Shown piece by piece: positions 1 to 7,308 of a stretch of DNA of 39,573 nucleotides (within the stretch, counting starts at the first letter, position 1; each line of letters begins with the position of its first letter). Below the pieces are notes generated by a model. The model was not told the DNA's origin, searched no databases, and saw nothing but the letters and a program-made list of their open reading frames with translations. The position numbers and the translations under genes are program-made. This DNA is from Candidatus Avichristensenella intestinipullorum. GTDB taxonomy: Bacteria; Bacillota; Clostridia; Christensenellales; Aristaeellaceae. Location: contig DVFI01000037.1 in the NCBI GenBank assembly GCA_018713305.1, forward strand, positions 1 through 39,573. The letters are read 5' to 3'.

Positions 1-133
1 CCAGATTGCCGTCGATGACAAGGGGCTCGGTGGCTTTGTAGGCGGTCGCGGTCGGTTGTTCGGCCAACGCGGGCACAGCAAGCATGGTCAGGGCCATAAC
101 GGCGGCAAGGAGTCGCAGCAGTTTTTTCATCAT
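1..133 (-). CDS. Secreted CBM9-like protein, N-terminus only (partial)
   Basis: Only the first 44 codons lie in the window; the gene runs off the left edge. The ATG at 133 (or the next codon, 130) follows GAGGTG at a normal distance. The product starts with a signal peptide (MMKKLLRLLAAVMALTMLAV, then PALA before the predicted cut), followed by a motif reading VIDGNL. The same signal-peptide plus VIDG(N/D)L arrangement opens the CBM9-like protein at 14628-15446, so I infer a second carbohydrate-binding domain protein of the same family. It lies downstream of GH3 no. 1 on the same strand, separated by a terminator-like hairpin (176-199). Function beyond sugar binding cannot be judged from the fragment. 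Confidence 0.6.
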   Translation of the reverse strand, partial: MMKKLLRLLAAVMALTMLAVPALAEQPTATAYKATEPLVIDGNL

Positions 134-158
134 GTTCACCTCTTATCTCATCATCGAC

Positions 159-199
159 AAAAAGGAAAAAGGCGCGTGGGGCGGGCGAACCCGCCCCAC
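159..199 (-). terminator. Intrinsic terminator after GH3 no. 1
   Basis: On the minus strand a 10-bp perfect stem (176-185 with 190-199; arm GTGGGGCGGG) closes a TTCG tetraloop. It is followed by GCGCC and two T5 runs (to about 159). It sits 40 nt after the GH3 no. 1 stop and before the partial CBM9-like gene, so it should end or attenuate the GH3 transcript. Confidence 0.75.
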
Positions 200-238
200 A
201 AACAGGATAACCCAAATCGCCGGCACTGTAAAGCGTTT

Positions 239-2755
239 TTATTCCACAACGATGGTGGTGGTCATGTCGCCCAGTGCAATCTCATGCTCGCCCGCATCCA
301 GGGTGAGCTCCAGGGTGATGACGCGGAACTGGCCCGCATCCAGCGCCACGAACTTCTCCGCCAGCACGGTATCGCCTTCCGTAATCTGCGCGGTCACATG
401 GCCGTCTCCGCCGTTGTTCTTGGCAACGAACCAGACTTCGAAGGGCTCGCCGGCCTTCTGCACGGCGTTGGACACCACGACGCTGGTACGAGGACCCCAG
501 TTCGATTCCGTGACCACTTCTTCGCTCGTCTGCGGCACGGTCAGCAGGCTCAGCTCAATGTCCGCGGGGTTGGCATAGCTCATGCCGAAGTCGGTGGTGT
601 AGAGCACATCGCCCAGGTTGTTGGGCATGACGATGGTCGGATTCTCCTTGGCCAGCATCGCCATGTACAGGCGGGTCGGCTCGTCCACGCCGATATCCAT
701 CTGCAGCTCGCCCCAGGCAACGTGCGCGTCTTCCGCCGTGTAGGGCACTTCAAACACGGTGCTGCCACCGGGATCCTTCTGACCGAAGAGCATCTGGGCG
801 GTCACGGAAGGCGTGGCATAGCGGTAGAAGGAACCGACGGAGGAGCCATGGTCCGGGGTGTTGCTGTAGGTCTGCATGAGCACAGCATTGCTGACGGACA
901 CCTGCGCCCAGTACGGTTCGCCCTGTCCGCCGCTGCGGCCCACGGTGCCCTCATAGATGAGAACCAGGGGCTTGCCGGCGGCCTGAGAGTCTTCCACGAT
1001 GTAGTCGAAGTTCTCGTCGAAGGAAGTGGTATGGTAGACAATCACGTCCGCCTCTTCCATGGTTTCCACCACGGTGCCGTAGGCGGCCAGCGCGGCGGCG
1101 TCCGCTTCCTTGATGTTGGAGTTATTGCTGTCGCTGTAAATCTTGGCGCCCTCGGCGAGCGGCAGCGTGCCGTCGTTCTTGAGCATGATGGTGGACTTGA
1201 CCATCAGCTCTTCTTCCATCTCGGTAATCTCGGAGCGGCGCAGGGTGTTGATGGTCTCATTGTCCAGCGGGACGATGTCGCCGTCGGCGGCCTTGTATTC
1301 GTCGCTGCCAATCAGCTCAAGCGCCGCTTCCCAATCGGAGTAGGGATCTTCGAAGATGCCCAAATCGAACTTGTTCTTCAGCACGCGGCCGACATGCACG
1401 TCGAAGTCCTCGGCGGTCACCAGGCCCTGGTTCACGGCTTCGACGATGAGAGCCGGGAAGGCGCGGTTGGAGCATTCGGAGTAGGCTTCGATGTCGGTGC
1501 CGGGCATGGCGCCATAGCAGGAGAACACGTCGATGCCGGTGTTGAGGATAAGCGCGTAGCGCTCCACGGCGGACAGGGTGGAGACATCCACGCCGTCGGA
1601 GGTGGTGCCGGTCAGGCCCATGATTCTGGAGATATCCAGCGGCCAGTCAAGGCAGATGATCCCCTCGTAGCCCAGGTCATCGCGCAGCAGGGAGTAGGTA
1701 TCCTTGTCCATGTAGGTCTGCAGGGTGTTGCCGGTGACGCCGACGTTGTTGTTGGTCATAATCCACTGCGTGCCGGCATCCACAACGGCCTTCCAGCCCA
1801 CCATCCAGCTGTCAATCAGGTCGGCCGGGGAGCGCGCCGCGGTATAGGAATTGCGGCCGCCGCGGGCGATGAAGTGCTTGGAATGGCTGTTGAAGCCGTT
1901 GTCGTCATAGGCGCGGGTCTCGACGGCGGCCATCTTGGCGATGTAGTTGACTTCGTCGCCATACCAGGAGCCAATTTCGTTGCCGTAGCCGTGGAAAACC
2001 TGATGATAGCCGATGGCTACGGATTCCTTGGCGTATTCGGACACCAGGTCATAGAGCAGCTCTTCGTCATGCGCCACGCCCAGGGCATAGTGCGCCATGT
2101 CGATTTGGCCGCCCCAGGTATTGTAGGAACGGTCGCCGGAGAAGACCACCGGGATGCCCAGGCGGGTATCCTCCGCCATCGCCTGCAGGCCGTTGAACAG
2201 GTTCAGCTGGTCCTTGGCCGTGCCGGTCAGGGCGGCGATGTAGGTGGTAACGCCCATTTCCTGAATCTGATACTTGGTGGGCACGAAGGTGGCGTTGTCG
2301 ATGACGACAACCGGCTCCATGGTCGTGATGCCCGGGTGCTCCGCGGAGATAACCTTCGAGCTGGCCGCGGAATCATGGAACCCGTCGACGGCCATGTTGA
2401 AATCCGTCACGGTGGAGCCGTTGCTGCCCGCGATGCACGCGAAGATGAGCGTGCCGGCCTTTTCGTCCGGCGTCATCTGGCTCAGCAGGTCGTTGACGCG
2501 GTCGGTCACGTCCGCGCGGTAGTCCTCGTAGACATCCAGCGCGCCGTTGCCGTTAAGGTCTTTGAAGTACAGGCCGTCCACCTGGATGAACTTCTCCGCA
2601 GACGCGGCGCTGAGCTTTGCCTGCTCGCCCTCCGCCTCAATATAGTAGAATCCAGAGACGCTTTCTTTGATGACGCTTTCCTCTGCCACGGCGGACACCG
2701 CGAACACGGAAGCCAACATCATGGCTACCAGCAGCCAGGAAACCAGTTTCTTCAT
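239..2755 (-). CDS. Secreted glycoside hydrolase family 3-like protein (GH3 no. 1, divergent)
   Basis: 838 residues. Signal peptide at 1-24 (cut after AVA). An EF-hand-like loop, DLNGNGALDVYED, spans residues 66-78, then a GH3 N-terminal barrel (about 85-380), a GH3 C-terminal domain (about 500-665), and a final beta-sandwich-like domain (about 750-838) resembling CARDB/Fn3 modules. The SKHF motif (K293-H294) and an LDW motif with the likely nucleophile D370 are present. The DPRWGR substrate-site motif seen in the two paralogues is not; the equivalent stretch (about 250-268) reads HQVFHGYGNE and is unlike it. Family knowledge suggests a beta-glucosidase or related exo-enzyme outside the membrane, but substrate and even activity are uncertain. 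It probably has its own promoter (-10 at 2916-2921) and lies outside the transporter operon. Confidence 0.85.
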   Translation of the reverse strand: MKKLVSWLLVAMMLASVFAVSAVAEESVIKESVSGFYYIEAEGEQAKLSAASAEKFIQVDGLYFKDLNGNGALDVYEDYRADVTDRVNDLLSQMTPDEKAGTLIFACIAGSNGSTVTDFNMAVDGFHDSAASSKVISAEHPGITTMEPVVVIDNATFVPTKYQIQEMGVTTYIAALTGTAKDQLNLFNGLQAMAEDTRLGIPVVFSGDRSYNTWGGQIDMAHYALGVAHDEELLYDLVSEYAKESVAIGYHQVFHGYGNEIGSWYGDEVNYIAKMAAVETRAYDDNGFNSHSKHFIARGGRNSYTAARSPADLIDSWMVGWKAVVDAGTQWIMTNNNVGVTGNTLQTYMDKDTYSLLRDDLGYEGIICLDWPLDISRIMGLTGTTSDGVDVSTLSAVERYALILNTGIDVFSCYGAMPGTDIEAYSECSNRAFPALIVEAVNQGLVTAEDFDVHVGRVLKNKFDLGIFEDPYSDWEAALELIGSDEYKAADGDIVPLDNETINTLRRSEITEMEEELMVKSTIMLKNDGTLPLAEGAKIYSDSNNSNIKEADAAALAAYGTVVETMEEADVIVYHTTSFDENFDYIVEDSQAAGKPLVLIYEGTVGRSGGQGEPYWAQVSVSNAVLMQTYSNTPDHGSSVGSFYRYATPSVTAQMLFGQKDPGGSTVFEVPYTAEDAHVAWGELQMDIGVDEPTRLYMAMLAKENPTIVMPNNLGDVLYTTDFGMSYANPADIELSLLTVPQTSEEVVTESNWGPRTSVVVSNAVQKAGEPFEVWFVAKNNGGDGHVTAQITEGDTVLAEKFVALDAGQFRVITLELTLDAGEHEIALGDMTTTIVVE

Positions 2756-2915
2756 GGTGACAAGACTCCTTTCATTGTTCTTGCAAGGGTAGCTTGGCCG
2801 TCATCCCCGACGCTTGTTTTTCACCCCCTCGAACAGCTTGCTGCCGCATGATTTTGCATACATGCGGGGGCTTCGCCTTCGATGACGCCTATACACCCCT
2901 TTTGCTCCTAAGGAT

Positions 2916-2921
2916 ATTATA
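2916..2921 (-). promoter_or_regulatory. Candidate -10 of GH3 no. 1
   Basis: A perfect TATAAT on the minus strand, about 160 nt before the GH3 no. 1 start. No good -35 is visible at 16-18 nt (AGCCTG or GCCTGC). This fits an activator-dependent promoter, and two GCAC-type elements lie just upstream (2951-2961 and 2999-3013). The rest of the 287-nt gap (2756-3042) shows nothing else I can name. Confidence 0.5.
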
Positions 2922-2950
2922 ATCGCTTTCTTTCCCTGCAGGCTTTGAGA

Positions 2951-3013
2951 ATAAAGCACAGCAAATGAAAAAAACCAGTCTACATCAGAATCAATGCATA
3001 AAATCCAGCACAG
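2951..3013. promoter_or_regulatory. Two GCAC-type elements upstream of GH3 no. 1
   Basis: On the plus strand ATAAAGCACAG (2951-2961) and TAAAATCCAGCACAG (2999-3013) lie 52 bp apart. They match elements upstream of the response regulator and of the sensor kinase (AAATCCGGCACTG, AAATACAGCACAAG). Relative to the GH3 start they are on the opposite strand. Proposed as binding sites of the YesN-type regulator; inference from motif sharing only. Confidence 0.4.
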
Positions 3014-3042
3014 CTCATGCGCTTTTCAGTTTCCCCCGCGGC

Positions 3043-4182
3043 CTACTCCGATTCCGCAAAGACAATATCCGCCCCGGCCAGCAGGCTGTCCAGGCGTTCC
3101 TCCAGCCGGGCGTCCATCTGCTCGCCGTATAGCGCGGCGCGCAGCGCCTCGCGCAGGTCGTCCGTCAGCGCCACCGCTCCCGCCTCCACGTCCGCCAGGT
3201 AGTACAGGATGTGAACGTTGTCGCCGAACACCAACGGCTGGCTTACGTCCCCCGGCCGGGCCAGCGCGTCCGAAAACACCGCCTGCACAAAGCTTTCCTC
3301 CCAGAGGACGGAATCCGGGTGAACCTGGTAACCCGTCCTGGCAAACTCCGGGTCGTCAAAGGCGCTGTCCTCGCCGTATTCGGCAATCAGGCTTTCGAAG
3401 GCCTCGCCCGCCTCCAGACGGGCATAGATTTCGTCCGTCTTTTCCTCGACCGAGGCGAGCTTTTCCGCTTCGGTATCCCCTTGCGCGCTCAGCAGGATTT
3501 GCAGCACGGCGCGGTACCCCGCGGGGCGGTACCAGACCTCCTGCCCGCTGGCCAGCGCCGTTTCAAAGGCTTCCACATCCTGCGCATACAGGCCTTCGCT
3601 CTCGGCCACGCGCTGCTGGTACGCCGTCTCGACGGCCTCGTCCGTAACCGGGGCTTCCCCGCGCATGAGCCATGCCTCGTACCGTTCGGACGCCAGCGCG
3701 TTGCGATAGTAGTTTTCAAAAAAGCCGAGCGTATACCCCGCCGTCTCCAGGGCTTCCTGGGCGCGCTGCGCCGCGGCCGCGTCTCCGCCCTCTCCGCTCT
3801 CCTCCTGCCCGGCGTAGTAGGCCGTGTAGTCGGCCAGCAGCGCGTCGAACGCCGCCTGCGCGGAGGCCACCACGGCGCTTTCGTCCTCCGCGGTCCATTC
3901 ATACATCCCCTGCTCGGTCATATCGCGCGTCAACAGCCGGTCCTCTATGATTTGCTGCTGCGCCACGCTCTTGATGGTCGCAAGAACCGTCGCATCCGAC
4001 GTGTCCAGCCCCAGTCGGGCCATGCTTTCCGTCAGCGTGGCCATCATCGCGTCGATTTCCGCCTGGTAGACGGCGTCGCCGTTTACCCAAAAGGCCACGC
4101 CTTCGGCTTCGCTTTCGCCCTGCCCCATCGCCGGCAGGCACAGAACGAGCCACAGCAGGCACCATGCGCAGGCTTTTTTCAT
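3043..4182 (-). CDS. PrsA/SurA-like peptidyl-prolyl isomerase (secreted foldase)
   Basis: 379 residues from the ATG at 4182, which follows AAAGGAG by 9 nt; ten more in-frame codons upstream lack such a site. A signal peptide (MKKACAWCLLWLVLCLPAMG) is followed by a SurA-like N-terminal helical region that begins WVNGDAVYQAEIDAMM. A parvulin-type region (about 190-330) has the family pattern: an AVLQILLSAQ strand, ARLEAGEAFESLIAEYGED, FSDALARPGDVSQPLVFGDN, then HILYYL. There is no clear lipobox: the cysteine near residue 15 follows LVL. PrsA-type foldases assist folding of exported proteins, and its place beside three secreted GH3 genes suggests such a role. It could equally be a general chaperone with no link to the locus. 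Confidence 0.8.
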   Translation of the reverse strand: MKKACAWCLLWLVLCLPAMGQGESEAEGVAFWVNGDAVYQAEIDAMMATLTESMARLGLDTSDATVLATIKSVAQQQIIEDRLLTRDMTEQGMYEWTAEDESAVVASAQAAFDALLADYTAYYAGQEESGEGGDAAAAQRAQEALETAGYTLGFFENYYRNALASERYEAWLMRGEAPVTDEAVETAYQQRVAESEGLYAQDVEAFETALASGQEVWYRPAGYRAVLQILLSAQGDTEAEKLASVEEKTDEIYARLEAGEAFESLIAEYGEDSAFDDPEFARTGYQVHPDSVLWEESFVQAVFSDALARPGDVSQPLVFGDNVHILYYLADVEAGAVALTDDLREALRAALYGEQMDARLEERLDSLLAGADIVFAESE

Positions 4183-4210
4183 GCCGCACCGCTCCTTTGC
4201 GCTTTTTTCC

Positions 4211-4238
4211 ATTATACATCGGCCGGCAGGCCCGGCAG
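4211..4238 (-). promoter_or_regulatory. Candidate promoter of the foldase gene
   Basis: Minus-strand TATAAT (4211-4216) with CTGCCG 16 nt further upstream (4233-4238). It lies about 30 nt before the ATG at 4182, leaving a short leader that contains the AAAGGAG ribosome site. Confidence 0.5.
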
Positions 4239-4263
4239 TGGCGAAATCCCGTCAGGGCACAGC

Positions 4264-4364
4264 AACAATCCAGCACAAGCCGGCCGCAGCGGCTTGCGGC
4301 GCGGCGTTTCGCCTCCTGACCGGGATACAAAAATCCGGCACTGCCGGGAAAATAACCGGCACTG
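4264..4364 (+). promoter_or_regulatory. Three GCAC-type direct repeats upstream of the response regulator
   Basis: AACAATCCAGCACAAG (4264-4279), AAATCCGGCACTG (4331-4343) and AATAACCGGCACTG (4351-4364). The GCAC cores of the last two start at 4338 and 4359, so they are 21 bp apart, two helical turns on the same face. The pair ends just above the -35 region of the promoter whose -10 is at 4390. This is the usual layout for an AraC-type activator bound next to RNA polymerase. Similar elements occur upstream of the kinase and GH3 no. 1. Confidence 0.55.
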
Positions 4365-4366
4365 TG

Positions 4367-4395
4367 CTGAATCGTCCCATCCGATGTGCTATACT
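4367..4395 (+). promoter_or_regulatory. Promoter of the response regulator gene
   Basis: -10 TATACT at 4390-4395 with a poor -35 (CTGAAT, 4367-4372, spacer 17). The start codon lies 34 nt downstream. The weak -35 directly abuts the GCAC repeats, suggesting positive autoregulation. Confidence 0.55.
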
Positions 4396-4429
4396 ACGCA
4401 TGAAAAGGATTTGCGGAAGGAGCGTTGTC

Positions 4430-5905
4430 ATGTACCGTGTCCTGATTGCGGATGACGAGATGCCTGCTCTTCGCTTTACGCGCAATATCATCCAGCAGTT
4501 TTCTTCGCAGTTTCAGGTGGTGGACGCAGTCATCAGCGGAGAAGCCGCCCTGAAAGTTTTAGAGTCGCAGGCAATTGATCTGCTGATTACGGACATCAGC
4601 ATGCATGGCATGTCCGGCATCGAGCTGGCGAAGCATGCGAAAAAGCTTCAGCCGGATATCCATATTGTCATCATCAGTGGCTACGGGGAATTTGAATACG
4701 CGCAGGGCGCCATTCAGGCGGGCGTGGACGAGTATGTGCTCAAGCCGGTCAGCATCAGCAAAATGACGTCCATCCTTCAGACCATCCAGGGAAAGCTGGA
4801 CAGCGAACAGCAGGAACAGGCCGCCGCCATCCTGCCGGCCATCGCCTGCCGCCAGCCGTACGACGAGGCCGCGGCCGTCAAGCTCTACGCCCGCAGAGGC
4901 TGGTTTTTCGCCTATGTGCTATGGGGCAACCTGAACATGCGGCTTCCGAAAAAGCTGGGCGCCACGCGGCTGGTTTCGCCCTCGCAGGACAATTTCTTTA
5001 TCCTCAGCGGCCGCGACGACGAAGAGCATATCCTGATTTCCAAGGACGAAACCCTGGAAAACTTCCTCATGAACCTGAGCGTGTTCATGGCGCAGGCGGG
5101 CACCCGGCCGACCTGGACGGTGGTATACAACCCCACGCCGCAGCCGATGAAAACCCTGGCCGGCTTTGTGGACAAGGCGCTGGAGATGGTATACCAGAAA
5201 ACGGTAATCGGCAAGCACCAGATTCTCAAATACAGCGCCGGCTCCGTGCGCGAGGAGAGGCTTACCCTCTCCGCCGCTTCGCTGCGGCAGCTGGCCTATT
5301 TCGTCAGCACGGGCAAAAAGCATCTCGTGAAGGATTTTTTCATTTCCCACGCCGTGCAATGGGAAAACGGACAGATTTCCCAGCGCCAGGTGTGGCATAT
5401 GGTCCACCAGATTCTCTACCAGCTCGCCACGGCCCACCAGCCGATCAACAACCGCCTCACGGACATTTTGCAGGATACGGACGAGATGATTCACTGCGCC
5501 GCCTCGTACGGCGATTTGATGGCGGGCGTCTACAGCCTGCTGTTCGACAGCGACAATGCGCTCGACCGCAGGATGACCGCCCAGGAGCTCTACAACTGTG
5601 CCGTGGAGTACATTCAGGCAAACTATGCGCAGCCCCTGAGCATGCAGAGCATCTGCGACGAGCTGGGGATTTCACAGACCTATCTGAGCCGCCTGTTCCG
5701 CAAGTACGGGAACACGACTTTCAATACCTTCCTGACCCGCTGCCGCATGGACGCCGCCATTCAGATTCTGCAGGAAAAGCCGAATATGCTCCTGCGGGAG
5801 GTGGCGGCCTGCGTGGGCTATGAGGGCTCCTCGTATTTTTCCAAGGTGTTTCATCAGTACACGGGCAAAACGCCCTCGCAGTATTTTTCCGATGTGCAGG
5901 AATAG
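4430..5905 (+). CDS. YesN-type response regulator with AraC-family DNA-binding domain
   Basis: 491 residues from the ATG at 4430, chosen because GGAAGGAG sits 7 nt upstream and the product then starts as a canonical receiver domain (MYRVLIADDE). Receiver residues: acidic D8/D9, phospho-acceptor D55 (LLITD), S83 and K105 (LKP). A variable middle region (about 120-380) follows. The last 105 residues hold two AraC helix-turn-helix units, the first with MQSICDELGISQTYLSRLFRKY and the second ending in YFSKVFHQYTGKTPSQYFSD. Such regulators pair with YesM-type kinases; the only one here is at 15717-17564. The gene is divergent from the foldase and converges on the ABC ATPase gene. The GCAC repeats in front of it suggest autoregulation. 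Confidence 0.92.
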   Translation: MYRVLIADDEMPALRFTRNIIQQFSSQFQVVDAVISGEAALKVLESQAIDLLITDISMHGMSGIELAKHAKKLQPDIHIVIISGYGEFEYAQGAIQAGVDEYVLKPVSISKMTSILQTIQGKLDSEQQEQAAAILPAIACRQPYDEAAAVKLYARRGWFFAYVLWGNLNMRLPKKLGATRLVSPSQDNFFILSGRDDEEHILISKDETLENFLMNLSVFMAQAGTRPTWTVVYNPTPQPMKTLAGFVDKALEMVYQKTVIGKHQILKYSAGSVREERLTLSAASLRQLAYFVSTGKKHLVKDFFISHAVQWENGQISQRQVWHMVHQILYQLATAHQPINNRLTDILQDTDEMIHCAASYGDLMAGVYSLLFDSDNALDRRMTAQELYNCAVEYIQANYAQPLSMQSICDELGISQTYLSRLFRKYGNTTFNTFLTRCRMDAAIQILQEKPNMLLREVAACVGYEGSSYFSKVFHQYTGKTPSQYFSDVQE

Positions 5906-5943
5906 GGCGGGCGGCCTGCCGGAAAAGGGCGGCTGCGCAAGGC

Positions 5944-6058
5944 ATCCGAACCCGCCGCGCATGTCGCCGGGTTCGGATTGCATCGGGAGGGATTCGGCCC
6001 TCCCAGCCTCCCAATGGGGTTGTCGACGGTCTGGGGGCGGCATGGCCATGCCGCCCCC
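5944..6058. terminator. Row of three hairpins between convergent genes
   Basis: Three inverted repeats lie in series between the regulator (+) and the ABC ATPase (-). One has an 11-bp stem (ATCCGAACCCG at 5944-5954 with 5968-5978). The second has a 7-bp stem (GGGAGGG at 5985-5991 with 5998-6004). The third is a 26-bp perfect palindrome made of 13-bp arms (GGGGGCGGCATGG at 6033-6045, complement 6046-6058) with no loop. Only a poor T tract follows on the plus strand. Most likely a bidirectional terminator. Confidence 0.6.
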
Positions 6059-6073
6059 TTGCTTTGCCCATCG

Positions 6074-7198
6074 TTACGCGTTGATGCGGTTCTGGGTTTC
6101 CGGGTCGAACAGGTGCAGCTTGGCCAGGTTGGGAACCAGGGAAAGCTCCTTTTCCGTCGGCTTCTGCTCCCCGGTGTACTTGAACACGACCACCTTTTCG
6201 CCCACGCGCACATAGATAAGATACGCGTCGCCCAGCGGCTCAATGGAATCCACATGGGCGTGAATGGCGTTTTCGCCGCCCGCGGCAAGCTCAAAGTCGG
6301 ACGGGCGCACGCCCAGGTCCACCTTCCGGTCCGCATATCCCTCCAGCGAAGCCTTCAGCGCGTCGGGCACGGCGAGGCAGAAATCGCCGGCGTCCAGCGT
6401 CAGGGCGCCGCCGTCCCCGCGCCTGACCGTGCAGGAGAACAGATTGATCTGCGGCGTTCCCAGGAAACCCGCCACAAACTCGTTGGCCGGATGGTCGTAC
6501 AGGTCGTCGGGCGTTCCCTGCTGCATGATGCGGCCGTCCTTGAGCAGCACGATGCGATCGGCCATGGTCATCGCTTCGGTCTGGTCGTGGGTGACATAGA
6601 TGGTGGTGATGCCGAGCTGGAGCTGGATTTTCTTCAGCTCATAGCGCACCTGGTCGCGCAGCTTGGCATCCAGGTTGCCCAGCGGCTCGTCCAGCAAAAA
6701 CACCTGCGGGTCGCGCACCAGCGCGCGTCCCAGCGCCACGCGCTGGCGCTGGCCGCCGGAAAGCTCCGCGGGACGGCGATCGAGCAGCTGCTCGATGGAG
6801 AGCATCCGCGCCATATAGTCCACGCGCCTTTGGACTTCTTCCTTGGGCGCCTTTTTGGTCTTCAGGGCGAAGGACATGTTCTCGCGCACGGTCATGTTGG
6901 GATACAGCGCGTACTCCTGAAACACCATGGCGATGTTGCGCTCCTGCGGCGGCACAAACGTCTTGTCCTTGCCCTGGCCGCTCGCGCTGGTCATCACGTC
7001 GTCTCCAAAGCGGATTTCGCCATGGACAGGATGCAGCAGCCCGGCAATGCAGTGCATGGCCGTGGATTTCCCGCAGCCGGACGGCCCCAGAAATACGCAG
7101 AACTCGCCGTCCTGTACTTCGAGATTCAGCTTGTCCAGCACGTAGGTTTTGCCCCGGTTATACGACACACTCAGGTCCTTGATACTGATGGAAGCCAT
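6074..7198 (-). CDS. MsmK/UgpC-type ABC transporter ATPase
   Basis: 374 residues. It hydrolyses ATP on the inner face of the membrane to drive CUT1-type sugar importers. Walker A GPSGCGKST (38-46), Q-loop Q94, signature LSGGQ (146-150), Walker B VFLLDEP (166-172) and switch H204 are all intact. After about residue 235 comes the OB-fold regulatory domain of the MalK/MsmK family. AAAGGTG precedes the ATG. It is the last gene of the operon, 110 nt after GH3 no. 2. Having its own ATPase in the operon is notable because many Bacillota share one MsmK among several sugar permeases. No lone second copy is visible in the window. Confidence 0.93.
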   Translation of the reverse strand: MASISIKDLSVSYNRGKTYVLDKLNLEVQDGEFCVFLGPSGCGKSTAMHCIAGLLHPVHGEIRFGDDVMTSASGQGKDKTFVPPQERNIAMVFQEYALYPNMTVRENMSFALKTKKAPKEEVQRRVDYMARMLSIEQLLDRRPAELSGGQRQRVALGRALVRDPQVFLLDEPLGNLDAKLRDQVRYELKKIQLQLGITTIYVTHDQTEAMTMADRIVLLKDGRIMQQGTPDDLYDHPANEFVAGFLGTPQINLFSCTVRRGDGGALTLDAGDFCLAVPDALKASLEGYADRKVDLGVRPSDFELAAGGENAIHAHVDSIEPLGDAYLIYVRVGEKVVVFKYTGEQKPTEKELSLVPNLAKLHLFDPETQNRINA

Positions 7199-7308
7199 AT
7201 GATCACCTTTCTCAAACAGCAGATTGCTGGTCTTCTGCGGGGAAGAGGGGCCGGCGCGGCCGCCGCACGCGGCCCTCTGCCGGCACGCCTCCGCCCCGGC
7301 GCCGCGCG

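Noticed and set aside
56..2851. 931-codon plus-strand ORF across GH3 no. 1
   Set aside because: Antisense shadow in GC-rich sequence: His/Gly/Arg-rich low-complexity product, no family motif, no ribosome site; the minus-strand GH3 is clear.
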